Below, piece by piece: positions 1-6,844 of a DNA stretch of 8,572 nucleotides (position 1 is the first letter of the stretch; every line of letters starts with the position of its first letter). The stretch is from Chitinophagaceae bacterium. GTDB taxonomy: Bacteria > Bacteroidota > Bacteroidia > Chitinophagales > Chitinophagaceae. The DNA lies in the NCBI GenBank assembly GCA_025455205.1, contig JALOMZ010000056.1:1-8572 (forward strand), in the 5' to 3' direction. The notes beneath the pieces are model-generated. The model was not told the DNA's origin. It did no database searches and saw only the letters and a program-made list of their open reading frames with translations. Made by a program: the position numbers and the translations under genes.

Positions 1-2367
1 ATCCTCACGTCCATCGGACTGGAAGTGGAGAGCCTTGAATATTATGAAAGCCTCAAGGGTGGTCTGCAGGGGCTGGTAATAGGGGAGGTGCTCACCTGCG
101 AGAAACATCCGGATGCCGACAAACTTTCTGTAACCACCGTGAAGGTGGGCGCAGGCGATCCCCTGCAGATTGTATGCGGGGCTCCCAATGTGGCCGCCGG
201 CCAAAAAGTGGTGGTGGCCACGGTGGGCACTACCATTTATCCCGCCAGCGGTGAGCCCATGACCATGAAAAAGGCGAAGATCAGGGGCGTGGAAAGCCAG
301 GGCATGATCTGTGCCGAAGATGAGATTGGCTTGAGCGATGACCATGCGGGCATCATGGTGCTGCCGCCTTCGGTAGCAGCTGGCACGCCCGCTGCTGAAT
401 ACTTCAGTGTGTATACCGACTGGATCTATGAGATAGGCCTTACGCCCAACCGCATGGATGCCATGAGCCACCTGGGCGTGGCCCGTGACGTATGCGCTTA
501 CCTCTCGCACCACCACAAGCGCCATATCCAGGTGCAATCGCCGCTGCGCAATGGCGCCTGGAAGGTGCAGGACCCCAAGGCCATGCCCATAGAAGTGGTG
601 ATCGAAAATAAGGAAGCCTGCCAGCGTTATGCGGGTGTAAGCATCACCGGTGTGAAGGTTCAGGAAAGCCCGGCCTGGCTGCAGGACAGGCTCAGGAGCA
701 TCGGACTGCGGCCTATCAACAATGTGGTGGACATCACCAACTTCATCCTCCATGAAACAGGCCAGCCCCTGCATGCTTTCGATGCCGACCAGATCAAGGG
801 CAGCAAGGTGATTGTACAGAACCTGCCTGCCAATACGCCCTTCACCACCCTGGATGAGAAGGAACGTAAACTGCATGCCGAAGACCTGATGATCTGCAAC
901 GGGCTTGGCGAACCCATGTGCATTGGCGGGGTATTTGGCGGCCTGCACAGCGGCGTGTCAGACAGCACCACCAATATATTCCTGGAGAGCGCCTGGTTTC
1001 ACCCGGTAAGCATCCGCAAGACCTCCTTCCGCCATGGCCTGCGTACCGACGCTGCCGCCCGTTTTGAAAAAGGGGTGGACATCAGCAGTACGGTAAACGT
1101 GCTCAAGCGGGCCGCCAGCCTCATTGTGGAAACCGGTGGCGGCCAGATAGGCAGCGAGGTGGTTGACGTATATCCCGAACCGCACGAACGCAAACAGGTA
1201 GCCATCAAGTTCCACTACCTGAAGAAGCTCAGTGGCAAGAATTACCACCCCGATGCGGTGAAGAACATACTGGAGAGCCTGGGTTTTGAATTCATCAAGG
1301 AGGGCATGGACGACCTGTGGTTTGCCGTGCCGCACAGCAAGCCCGATATCTCCCTGCCGGCCGACATTGTGGAAGAGATCATGCGCATAGACGGTTACGA
1401 CAATGTGGACATACCGGCAGCCATCACCATGTCGCCGGCTGCTGACCTTTTGGGACCTGCTGAGATGCTGCAGGAGAAGCTGGCCAACTACCTGGCAGGG
1501 CTGGGCTTCAACGAGATACTCACCAATTCCATCACCAACAGCAAGTATTACAGCGAGGAAGTATTGGCCCAGGGCGTGCGCATGCTCAACAACCTGAGCG
1601 CCGACCTGGATATGCTGCGTCCTTCGTTGTTGGAAACAGGTCTGGAAAGCGTGGTGAACAACCTCAACCGCAAGAACCATAACCTGCGTTTCTTCGAATT
1701 CGGCAAGACCTACCACAGCGAAGGGGTAGGACAATACACCGAGCGTCGCCGGCTGGCCCTTTTCCTGACCGGCCAGTTGTCAACGGCCCACTGGCGGCAA
1801 CCATCCACCGAGGCGGATATTTTTTACCTCAAGGGGGTGGTATCCAACCTGCTGACTGCCCTGGGACTCAGCAAGCTGAAATTTATGGCTGGCGAAGAGG
1901 CTGCCACCGTGCACGGCCTGCGGGTGCAGGCTGCTGGCACTGAGCTGGGCATCCTGGGCGTGGTGCATCCGGCAAAACTGAAGCGCTTCGACATCAAACA
2001 GCCGGTGCTGTATGCCGATCTCGACTGGAACGCCTGCCTGGAGCTGGCGCTGCAGCAAAAGATCGAATACCGCGAGCTGGCCCGTTTCCCGGCCGTGGAG
2101 CGCGATCTTGCCCTGGTGGTAGACAAAGACCTGCCCTACGAGCAGGTAGAAGCTGCTGTGGCCCAGGCCAAACTGCCCAGGCTCACCGGCATCCGCCTTT
2201 TCGATGTGTTCGAGAGCGATAAGATCGGTGTCGGCAAAAAATCACTGGCCATCAACTTCACCTTCCAGGATGCGGAGAAGACACTGACCGACACGGAAGT
2301 GGAATCCATGATGAACAAGCTGATGAAACTGTTCGAAAAAGAACTGGGCGCAGAAATCAGGAAGTAG
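1..2367 (+). CDS. pheT: Phenylalanine--tRNA ligase beta subunit (5'-truncated)
   Basis: This is the beta chain of the cytosolic alpha2-beta2 enzyme that charges tRNA-Phe with phenylalanine. The frame is open from base 1 and reads I-L-T-S-I-G-L-E-V-E, the usual sequence just inside the PheT N-terminus, so roughly 25 residues lie before the window; the GTG at 25 is internal. The 788 visible codons cover, in order, the EMAP/OB-like tRNA-binding domain (about codons 23-125, with HPDADKL), the B3/4 editing domain (about 210-375, with RPINNVVDITN), the B5 domain (about 398-472, ending IDGYDNVDIP), the catalytic-like core, and the C-terminal FDX-ACB anticodon-binding domain (about 694-788, starting ARFPAVERDLALVV). 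Stop TAG. No frameshift or missing domain is seen. It is followed in the same direction by the coiled-coil gene and zapA, a common Bacteroidota order. Identification is secure. Confidence 0.97.
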   Translation: MLTSIGLEVESLEYYESLKGGLQGLVIGEVLTCEKHPDADKLSVTTVKVGAGDPLQIVCGAPNVAAGQKVVVATVGTTIYPASGEPMTMKKAKIRGVESQGMICAEDEIGLSDDHAGIMVLPPSVAAGTPAAEYFSVYTDWIYEIGLTPNRMDAMSHLGVARDVCAYLSHHHKRHIQVQSPLRNGAWKVQDPKAMPIEVVIENKEACQRYAGVSITGVKVQESPAWLQDRLRSIGLRPINNVVDITNFILHETGQPLHAFDADQIKGSKVIVQNLPANTPFTTLDEKERKLHAEDLMICNGLGEPMCIGGVFGGLHSGVSDSTTNIFLESAWFHPVSIRKTSFRHGLRTDAAARFEKGVDISSTVNVLKRAASLIVETGGGQIGSEVVDVYPEPHERKQVAIKFHYLKKLSGKNYHPDAVKNILESLGFEFIKEGMDDLWFAVPHSKPDISLPADIVEEIMRIDGYDNVDIPAAITMSPAADLLGPAEMLQEKLANYLAGLGFNEILTNSITNSKYYSEEVLAQGVRMLNNLSADLDMLRPSLLETGLESVVNNLNRKNHNLRFFEFGKTYHSEGVGQYTERRRLALFLTGQLSTAHWRQPSTEADIFYLKGVVSNLLTALGLSKLKFMAGEEAATVHGLRVQAAGTELGILGVVHPAKLKRFDIKQPVLYADLDWNACLELALQQKIEYRELARFPAVERDLALVVDKDLPYEQVEAAVAQAKLPRLTGIRLFDVFESDKIGVGKKSLAINFTFQDAEKTLTDTEVESMMNKLMKLFEKELGAEIRK

Positions 2368-2450
2368 GGATTCCTTCTCTCACCAGGTTGAAAATTTCCA
2401 CAAAGCAGCCGGCACTGGCAGCCGCTGCTGAATATGGCAACAAGCTTTAT

Positions 2451-2458
2451 TACCTTGC
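2451..2458 (+). promoter_or_regulatory. Possible -7 promoter box TACCTTGC before the coiled-coil gene
   Basis: TACCTTGC resembles the Bacteroidota -7 consensus TAnnTTTG with one T fewer. It lies four bases before ATG 2463, so transcription from it would give a nearly leaderless mRNA. No clear TTG -33 box stands at the expected distance. It would let the coiled-coil gene and zapA be expressed apart from pheT. Weak. Confidence 0.25.
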
Positions 2459-2462
2459 GACC

Positions 2463-2756
2463 ATGCAAAAAGATGCTACTGCACATTTCCAGGAACTGGC
2501 CGGCAAGCTCCAGCAGCTGCTGAAATGGCAAGACCAGCTGATGCGCGAAAATGAGCGGCTGAAGCTGGAATGCACCCAGTTGCGCGAACAGGCAGCGGCC
2601 GACGGGCAGGAAATAACGGCACTCAAAGACCAGATCGCCATTCTGCAAACCGCCGCCGGCAATATGAGCGAATCGGAAAAGAAAGCCTTTGAAAAAAGGA
2701 TCAACCAATACATACGCGACATCGACAAAGTGATCGCGCATCTCAATACCGCATAA
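2463..2756 (+). CDS. Small coiled-coil protein upstream of ZapA
   Basis: A 97-residue hydrophilic protein with no signal peptide or membrane segment. Residues about 8-65 are rich in Leu, Gln, Glu and Lys with heptad-like spacing (KLQQLLKWQDQLMRENERL), indicating a long coiled coil. The C-terminus (MSESEKKAFEKRINQYIRDI and following) forms a second charged helix and looks like the best conserved part. I chose ATG 2463 because the family, as I recall it, starts shortly before the coiled coil. The frame also opens at a TTG at 2388, which would add 25 residues with no obvious domain. It ends 10 bases before zapA, so the two are probably co-transcribed and co-translated. By position and shape it could be a ZapA partner comparable to ZapB of gamma-proteobacteria, but that is inference; I know of no assigned function. 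Confidence 0.85.
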   Translation: MQKDATAHFQELAGKLQQLLKWQDQLMRENERLKLECTQLREQAAADGQEITALKDQIAILQTAAGNMSESEKKAFEKRINQYIRDIDKVIAHLNTA

Positions 2757-2766
2757 ACCTGCTGCC

Positions 2767-3072
2767 TTGGAAGAGCTGATTCCGATTACCATCAATATTG
2801 GCGACCGCAATTACCGTATCAGGGTGGAGCCCCGCAATGAAGAGACCGTGCGCAAAACGGTGAAGTTCATTCATGAAAAAGTGCAGGAGTTCAAAGGCCT
2901 GTATGCCGGCAAGGATATGCAGGACTATGTTGCCATGGCCCTCATCTGGTTTGCCACGCAAAATGCACAGCAGGTGCAGGGGCAGCTGCTGTCACAGGAG
3001 CTGATAGACGGCTTCGAGAGGCTGGACCAGCTCATCACCAAAGGACTGGCGGCTGCCGAAGGCCGGCCTTGA
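2767..3072 (+). CDS. zapA: Cell division protein ZapA
   Basis: A 101-residue protein of the ZapA family, which binds FtsZ and bundles its protofilaments at the mid-cell ring. The N-terminal globular part contains the typical start IPITINIGDRNYRIRVEP (about residues 5-22). It continues with EETVRKTVKFIHEKVQEF and the well-kept AGKDMQDYVAMALIWFATQ stretch (about residues 48-66), followed by the C-terminal helix used for dimer and tetramer formation (LIDGFERLDQLITKGL). Length matches the family. The start is a TTG 10 bases after the stop of the coiled-coil gene; no upstream in-frame ATG exists in the gap, and the family begins at exactly this point, which supports TTG. The two genes look like an operon. 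Identification is strong from sequence pattern and from position after pheT. Confidence 0.93.
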   Translation: MEELIPITINIGDRNYRIRVEPRNEETVRKTVKFIHEKVQEFKGLYAGKDMQDYVAMALIWFATQNAQQVQGQLLSQELIDGFERLDQLITKGLAAAEGRP

Positions 3073-3086
3073 GAGGCAATAATCCT

Positions 3087-3139
3087 CCCTTTACAGCGTT
3101 TAATGGGTCCGCACAGGCCGGCTCCTGGCCGCATTGTGC
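3087..3139 (+). terminator. Paired stem-loops after zapA (possible terminator or small RNA)
   Basis: Two adjacent hairpins follow the zapA stop. The first pairs CCC (3087-3089) and TTA (3091-3093) with TAA (3101-3103) and GGG (3105-3107), around one T-T mismatch and a 7-base loop. The second pairs GCACA (3111-3115) with TGTGC (3135-3139) and GGCCGG (3116-3121) with CTGGCC (3125-3130), leaving a GCAT bulge and a CTC loop. There is no downstream T-run, so a standard intrinsic terminator is not shown. In many Bacteroidota a 6S RNA lies just after zapA; this stretch is short for that, so I do not call it. Confidence 0.35.
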
Positions 3140-3161
3140 CACTACACTGATTCTAATTTAT
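3134..3161 (+). promoter_or_regulatory. Weak candidate promoter of the L,D-transpeptidase gene
   Basis: TTG at 3134-3136 and TAATTTAT at 3154-3161 are 17 bases apart, close to the spacing of Bacteroidota -33 and -7 boxes (TTG and TAnnTTTG). The last two bases of the -7 box do not match. It would give a short leader before ATG 3185. The TTG overlaps the 3' arm of the preceding hairpin. Confidence 0.25.
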
Positions 3162-3184
3162 TGCTAATCAATCCATTAAATGCT

Positions 3185-4003
3185 ATGAAGGCACTGGCAT
3201 CCCTGCTGCGTATGCTGCTATTGGCCAGTCTGGCCTTGCCGGCATGGGCCGGATCGGGAAAAAAGACCTACGAAAAGGAGGCCATGCAGTACCGCATGCC
3301 GGCTCCCTACCTGAAGCTGGCTACCGACCTGTACCAGGAGATGGACCTGATGGCGCACGGACTGGAAAAAGACATCTTCCTCAAGGCCTACAAAGGGTAC
3401 CTGTGGCTGGTGAGCCGCGGACAGGTGCGCAATCCGCATATGCTCTCCATTGCCGATTTCAGCCAGAGCAACCAGAACAAACGCCTGTACATCATTGACC
3501 TCCGTAACCGCCGCCTGCTGATGCAAACCTTTGTTTCGCACGGTCGTAACAGCGGCGAGGATATGGCCACCTCTTTCAGCAATGCCAATAACAGCAATAA
3601 GAGTGTGCTGGGCTTTCTGCTCACCGCTGAAACCTATACAGGCGAATACGGCCTGGCCCTCCGGTTCAGTGGCCTGGAAAAGGGTATCAACGACATGGTG
3701 CGGCAACGGGCCATTGTGCTGCATGGCAGCAAGTTTGTGAATGAACGGGAGTTTGCCCGCCGCGGCGAAATGGTGAACAGCCTGGGCTGTCCTGCCGTAC
3801 CCATGGCGCAGAGCAAAACCATCATACAGGCCATCAAGGGCGGCAGTGTGTATTTCATATACCACCCCGATGAAAACTATGCCCGCAGGTCGGGCATCCT
3901 CAATGCCAGCCTGGAATGGGGCTGGATGGCGCCGGCCACCCTGCTGCCGCAGGCTACAGATTCCGTACCGCCACCGGGCAGTGTTACCTCAAAAACATAT
4001 TGA
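3185..4003 (+). CDS. Exported murein L,D-transpeptidase-like protein (YkuD_2 type)
   Basis: A 272-residue protein of the Bacteroidota 'murein L,D-transpeptidase catalytic domain family'. ATG 3185 opens a clear Sec signal peptide: MK, a hydrophobic core of Leu and Ala, and A-W-A at residues 20-22 as a signal peptidase I site. An earlier in-frame TTG (3134) would put 17 unhelpful residues before it. The catalytic signature is His180 in IVLHGSKFVN and Cys202 in NSLGCPAVP; YkuD enzymes use such a Cys as nucleophile to cross-link or trim peptidoglycan stem peptides. The region around RLYIIDLRNRRLLMQTFVSHG matches the preceding beta strands. It should act in the periplasm on the cell wall. A tail of about 30 residues beyond the usual YIYHPD-like end is rich in Pro, Ser and Thr. 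It probably has its own promoter. The family is clear; the exact reaction is inferred. Confidence 0.88.
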   Translation: MKALASLLRMLLLASLALPAWAGSGKKTYEKEAMQYRMPAPYLKLATDLYQEMDLMAHGLEKDIFLKAYKGYLWLVSRGQVRNPHMLSIADFSQSNQNKRLYIIDLRNRRLLMQTFVSHGRNSGEDMATSFSNANNSNKSVLGFLLTAETYTGEYGLALRFSGLEKGINDMVRQRAIVLHGSKFVNEREFARRGEMVNSLGCPAVPMAQSKTIIQAIKGGSVYFIYHPDENYARRSGILNASLEWGWMAPATLLPQATDSVPPPGSVTSKTY

Positions 4004-4099
4004 AGCAGCAAGGGTATTCCATCGGTGAGGCCATTGGAGCGGTGACGGATACTGTTCTCCGCATATAATCCATCATCGTCTGCTTACAGGGATACCGTG

Positions 4100-4768
4100 T
4101 TACGCCATGATGAATGCTGCCGCAGCCTGGCTGATGGCTCCGGCCAGGTAACCGGCATAAATTTCACCGGGCGCGTGGGCTGAACGCAGCAGGCGGGCCG
4201 TACCAACCAGTCCGGCCAGTACTACCACCGGCGCCAGCCAGCCCAGGGGCCAGTGCAGATCGGCGCGGGCCTGCAGCACAAAGAACAGGAGGGCGCCGCC
4301 TGCCGCAATGGTGTGCAGGCTGATCTTGAAGAATATATTGGTGAACATGGCCGCGCAGCTGGCAATGAACACCCCCAGCAGCCATTGCTGCATGGCAGGG
4401 GGGATGGCCTCCAGGTTGCGGCCAATGTAGAAAGCCCAGAAATAAAAGATCAGCACCACATTGAGTGGGATAATGCGGTCGCGCCGGCTTTCGAGATACA
4501 TATTGGGAATGAACTTCAGGCGCCAGAGCAGGAACACCACAAATCCCGGCAGTAATACGGTGTTGATAAAGGTCATGGCCATCAGCCGTACCCGGATCCC
4601 GCCATCGGTGAGGAGGTAATTGATGGGGTGCAGGTACAGCAACATCCAGACTACGATGATGGGTACAAACAGCGGGTGGAAGAGGTAGGAAACCACCTGC
4701 GCCAGGCTGCGTAACCAGACAGGGGCATTGTAGTTGGGAACGGGTGCTGTTGTATCAGGCGTGTTCAT
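4100..4768 (-). CDS. Integral membrane protein, degenerate PAP2-like
   Basis: A 222-residue, very hydrophobic protein with about six or seven membrane helices (for instance around residues 27-47, 63-84, 100-118, 127-148 and three more to the C-terminus). The short N-terminus is polar, without a signal peptide. SLHTIAAGG (about residues 150-158) recalls the SGHT motif of PAP2 phosphatases, and SAHAPGEIYAGYLAG (about 193-207) recalls their third motif. However, the catalytic His and Asp of motif 3 are not in place and motif 1 (KxxxxxxRP) is not seen, so lipid-phosphate phosphatase activity is doubtful. It starts 27 bases after rpoN on the same strand and is probably co-transcribed with it. There is no Shine-Dalgarno sequence. 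Function unknown; a PAP2-derived membrane protein is the best description. Confidence 0.8.
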   Translation of the reverse strand: MNTPDTTAPVPNYNAPVWLRSLAQVVSYLFHPLFVPIIVVWMLLYLHPINYLLTDGGIRVRLMAMTFINTVLLPGFVVFLLWRLKFIPNMYLESRRDRIIPLNVVLIFYFWAFYIGRNLEAIPPAMQQWLLGVFIASCAAMFTNIFFKISLHTIAAGGALLFFVLQARADLHWPLGWLAPVVVLAGLVGTARLLRSAHAPGEIYAGYLAGAISQAAAAFIMA

Positions 4769-4795
4769 ACAGGCAGGGGTTGTGGCACGGCTTTG

Positions 4796-6313
4796 TCAGA
4801 GTTCTTTGCGCAAACGGGCTACCGGAATATTCAGCTGCTCGCGGTATTTGGCCACCGTGCGGCGCGCAATATTATATCCTTTTTCCTTGAGCATGTCTGT
4901 CAGCTGGTCGTCGCTCAGGGGTTTGCGCTTCTCCTCGCCCTCCACCAGGTCGCTCAGAATCTTCTTCACCTCCCGGGTACTCACCTCCTCGCCGCTTTCG
5001 GTGCTCAGGCTTTCGCTGAAGAAAAACTTCAGTCGGTAGGTGCCATATTCGGTTTGCACAAACTTACTGTTGGCCACCCGGCTCACCGTGCTGATGTCCA
5101 GCCCGGTTTTCTCGGCAATATCTTTCAGGATCATGGGCCGCAGGGAGGTTTCATCGCCGGAAAGGAAGAACTCCTTCTGGTGCATCATGATGGCGTACAT
5201 GGTGTTGTACAGGGTTTCATGGCGCTGCTTGATGATGTCTATGAACCACTTGGCCGCATCAATTTTCTGCTTGATGAACATCAGCGCATCCTTCTGCTGT
5301 TTGTTCTTCCTGTTTCCGCGTTCATACTCGCGAAGCATATCGCGGTAATCGCTGCTGATGCGGAGCTCCGGCGTATTCCTGTTGTTGAGGGTGAGCTCCA
5401 GCTTGCCGTTGATATTTTCTATGTAGAAGTCGGGGATCACATAGGTCTCCGCCTTGTTGATGGAGCTGACCACACCGCCCGGCTTGGGGTTCAGCTTTAT
5501 GAGCTGGTTCATCACCTCGCGCAGCGATTCCTCATCAATGTTGAGGCCGCGCTGGATCTTTTCGTAGTGCTTCTTGGTGAATTCGTCAAAATATTGCTGC
5601 ATGGCCTGCAGGGCCAGGTCTACGTCTCTGCCTTCACTGCGTTGCCGCAGCAGCTGCAGTACCAGGCATTCCTGCAGGTTGCGGGCGCCCACACCTGCGG
5701 GCTCAAAGCTGTGCTGCACCTGCCGGAGCAGGTATTCCACTTCTTCTTCGGTGGTGAGTACATTCTGGCGGAAGGCCAGGTCGTCTACAATGGAAGGGAT
5801 CTCGCGCCGCAGGTAGCCATCTTCATCTATGCTGCCCACAATTTGTTCTGCCACCCGCTGTTTGCGTTCGTCCAGTTCCAGCAATCCCAGCTGGTTTACC
5901 AGCAGGTCGTGCAGGCTGCTTTCCACTTTTATGGCTGCAGGGGTCTTTTCCTCGGATTCGCCGTAATTGATATCACGTGTTTGGTAATCCGGCACATCAT
6001 CTTCCGGATCCCAGTTGGCATCATCCATCCCTTCAAATTCAAAGGGGCTGTCAAATTCTTCCTCTGCAGATTCTCCGCCCTCGGTGTCGGGAGCGCTGAA
6101 ATCTTCCGGCGCTTCCTGCTGAAGCAGGTCGGCATCTTCCCGGTTGTCCGTTTCCTCGCCCAACTCAAGCGCAGGGTTCTCCTCCATCTCTTCCTTGATG
6201 CGCTCCTCCAGGTTGGCAGCAGGAATCTGCAGCAGCTTCATCAGCTGTATCTGCTGCGGCAGCAGTTTTAAATGCTGTCTTTGCACCTGCCTCAAACCTT
6301 GTCCAAATGCCAT
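4796..6313 (-). CDS. rpoN: RNA polymerase sigma-54 factor
   Basis: A 505-residue sigma-54, which directs RNA polymerase to -24/-12 promoters (TGGCAC-N5-TTGC) and needs an ATP-dependent enhancer-binding activator to open them. Region I, which contacts the activator, is plain near the N-terminus (LKLLPQQIQLMKLLQIPA, about residues 16-33, then EEMEENPALE). Region II, residues about 53-112, is strongly acidic and low in complexity. The core-binding domain follows. A helix-turn-helix lies near residues 394-416 (ILKDIAEKTGLDISTVSRVA). The C-terminus carries the exact RpoN box ARRTVAKYRE at 483-492, which reads the -24 element. Length fits Bacteroidota homologues. The start ATG lacks a Shine-Dalgarno sequence but fits the family's N-terminus. 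The membrane protein gene follows 27 bases downstream. No sigma-54 activator gene is in the window. Confidence 0.98.
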   Translation of the reverse strand: MAFGQGLRQVQRQHLKLLPQQIQLMKLLQIPAANLEERIKEEMEENPALELGEETDNREDADLLQQEAPEDFSAPDTEGGESAEEEFDSPFEFEGMDDANWDPEDDVPDYQTRDINYGESEEKTPAAIKVESSLHDLLVNQLGLLELDERKQRVAEQIVGSIDEDGYLRREIPSIVDDLAFRQNVLTTEEEVEYLLRQVQHSFEPAGVGARNLQECLVLQLLRQRSEGRDVDLALQAMQQYFDEFTKKHYEKIQRGLNIDEESLREVMNQLIKLNPKPGGVVSSINKAETYVIPDFYIENINGKLELTLNNRNTPELRISSDYRDMLREYERGNRKNKQQKDALMFIKQKIDAAKWFIDIIKQRHETLYNTMYAIMMHQKEFFLSGDETSLRPMILKDIAEKTGLDISTVSRVANSKFVQTEYGTYRLKFFFSESLSTESGEEVSTREVKKILSDLVEGEEKRKPLSDDQLTDMLKEKGYNIARRTVAKYREQLNIPVARLRKEL

Positions 6314-6319
6314 GTGTTA

Positions 6320-6362
6320 ACAGGGGAGATTCTCAATTGTAATGCGGTAAATTTACAGGGGA
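6320..6362. repeat. Direct repeat ACAGGGGA flanking clustered short palindromes
   Basis: ACAGGGGA occurs at 6320-6327 and at 6355-6362, 35 bases apart, inside the 66-base divergent spacer between rpoN and the secreted-protein gene. Between the copies lie three perfect short palindromes: GAGATTCTC (6326-6334, odd centre), CAATTG (6335-6340) and TAAATTTA (6348-6355). The repeats bracket the candidate rpoN -7 box, which suggests a regulator-binding site. This is inference from position only. Confidence 0.4.
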
Positions 6363-6374
6363 AGACCCATGCAA
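6348..6374 (-). promoter_or_regulatory. Candidate rpoN promoter
   Basis: On the minus strand, TTG (6374-6372) is followed after 16 bases by TAAATTTA (6355-6348), a match to the Bacteroidota -7 box TAnnTTTG in all but the last base. Transcription would start near 6341, leaving a leader of about 30 bases before the rpoN ATG at 6313. TAAATTTA is its own reverse complement, so the same box could also serve the diverging gene at 6380, although no -33 TTG is well placed on that strand. Confidence 0.4.
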
Positions 6375-6379
6375 TAACG

Positions 6380-6718
6380 ATGAAGGGAGTAATTTTTACA
6401 ATTTTGGCATCATTCTTGATGTGGGCGGCCGCTGCTCAATCACTATTCATTGATAATCAATCGAATTTTTCGTTCAAGTGGCAACCCGACCCGAAGCGTA
6501 TTTTTAACAACGCCCCCCAAACCCAGCGGCTTCCCTTCCAAAAAGAGGTGAAAAAGATGGCCCCGGCGCCAATGGTCGTCCGCGCCGATTACTACGCCCG
6601 GCAAATGGCATGGACCTGCCGGCAGGAATGGAAACTGGAGCAGGCGGCCCGCCTTCCGCTTCGCCTGCGGCTGGGCAGCAAGGAGCAGGTGGACTGGCTG
6701 GAGGGGAAGGGGAGGTGA
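6380..6718 (+). CDS. Small secreted protein of unknown function
   Basis: A 112-residue protein. ATG 6380 opens a typical Sec signal peptide: MK, a hydrophobic core to residue 15, then A-A-A-A-Q at 16-20, probably cut before Gln20. The frame is also open upstream, but that part overlaps the start of rpoN and is not signal-like. The mature part has about 92 residues, is basic, and contains a single cysteine (Cys80). The C-terminal half (residues about 71-110: YYARQMAWTCRQEW, then PLRLRLGSKEQVDWLEGK) looks compact and conserved. I recall short Bacteroidota hypothetical proteins ending in a similar 'PxRxRLGSxxxVxxLEGK' pattern, but no function is known to me. There is no lipobox Cys, so it is not a lipoprotein. 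It diverges from rpoN across a 66-base spacer and may share control with it. Confidence 0.72.
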   Translation: MKGVIFTILASFLMWAAAAQSLFIDNQSNFSFKWQPDPKRIFNNAPQTQRLPFQKEVKKMAPAPMVVRADYYARQMAWTCRQEWKLEQAARLPLRLRLGSKEQVDWLEGKGR

Positions 6719-6768
6719 TGGCACGCGGGCCTTGTTCTATACTGCATGAGTTTCAGTCGCCGTCGATA

Positions 6769-6844
6769 GTGTTATCACCAACGACTCCAGACATAATGCG
6801 TGGTGCGTTTCTAAAGATGGCCATGGAACTGCTGGTGATAACAC
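6769..6844. repeat. Perfect 12-bp inverted repeat between converging genes
   Basis: GTGTTATCACCA at 6769-6780 is the exact reverse complement of TGGTGATAACAC at 6833-6844, with 52 bases between. The core TGGTGATA appears once more in direct orientation at 6868-6875. The element lies in the 197-base gap between the secreted-protein gene (+) and the NdpA gene (-), where no credible protein is encoded. It may be part of the 3' untranslated region of either transcript. Confidence 0.6.

Noticed and set aside
958..1734. Open frame of 258 codons on - opposite pheT
   Set aside because: It is antisense to the conserved B3/4-to-core region of pheT, and has no recognisable motif.
2388..2462. TTG-initiated 25-residue N-terminal extension of the coiled-coil protein
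   Set aside because: There is no domain or signal in it, the family starts near the ATG at 2463, and a possible promoter box (2451) lies inside it. It remains possible.
3073..3184. 6S RNA gene after zapA
   Set aside because: The position is suggestive, but the structured part is only about 65 bases and I cannot recognise the closing stem and central bubble, so it is reported only as a structured spacer.
3195..3209. TGGCAT-N5-CTGC, close to the -24/-12 consensus
   Set aside because: It lies within the signal-peptide codons of the L,D-transpeptidase gene, where ctg, gca and ctg codons make such matches easily, and no gene starts just downstream.
4793..6271. Long open frame (492 codons) on + opposite rpoN
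   Set aside because: It is antisense to an unmistakable rpoN along its whole length; its Leu, Val, His and Gln-rich product looks like a mirror of rpoN codon use and matches no family I know.
6405..6419. TGGCAT-N5-TTGA, a near match to a sigma-54 promoter
   Set aside because: It lacks the GC of the -12 box and lies inside the signal-peptide coding part of the secreted-protein gene.
6719..6736. TGGCAC followed by CCTTG, resembling a sigma-54 promoter after the secreted-protein gene
   Set aside because: The distance from the GG to the expected GC is wrong (TT where GC should be), and no gene follows on that strand before the convergent NdpA gene.
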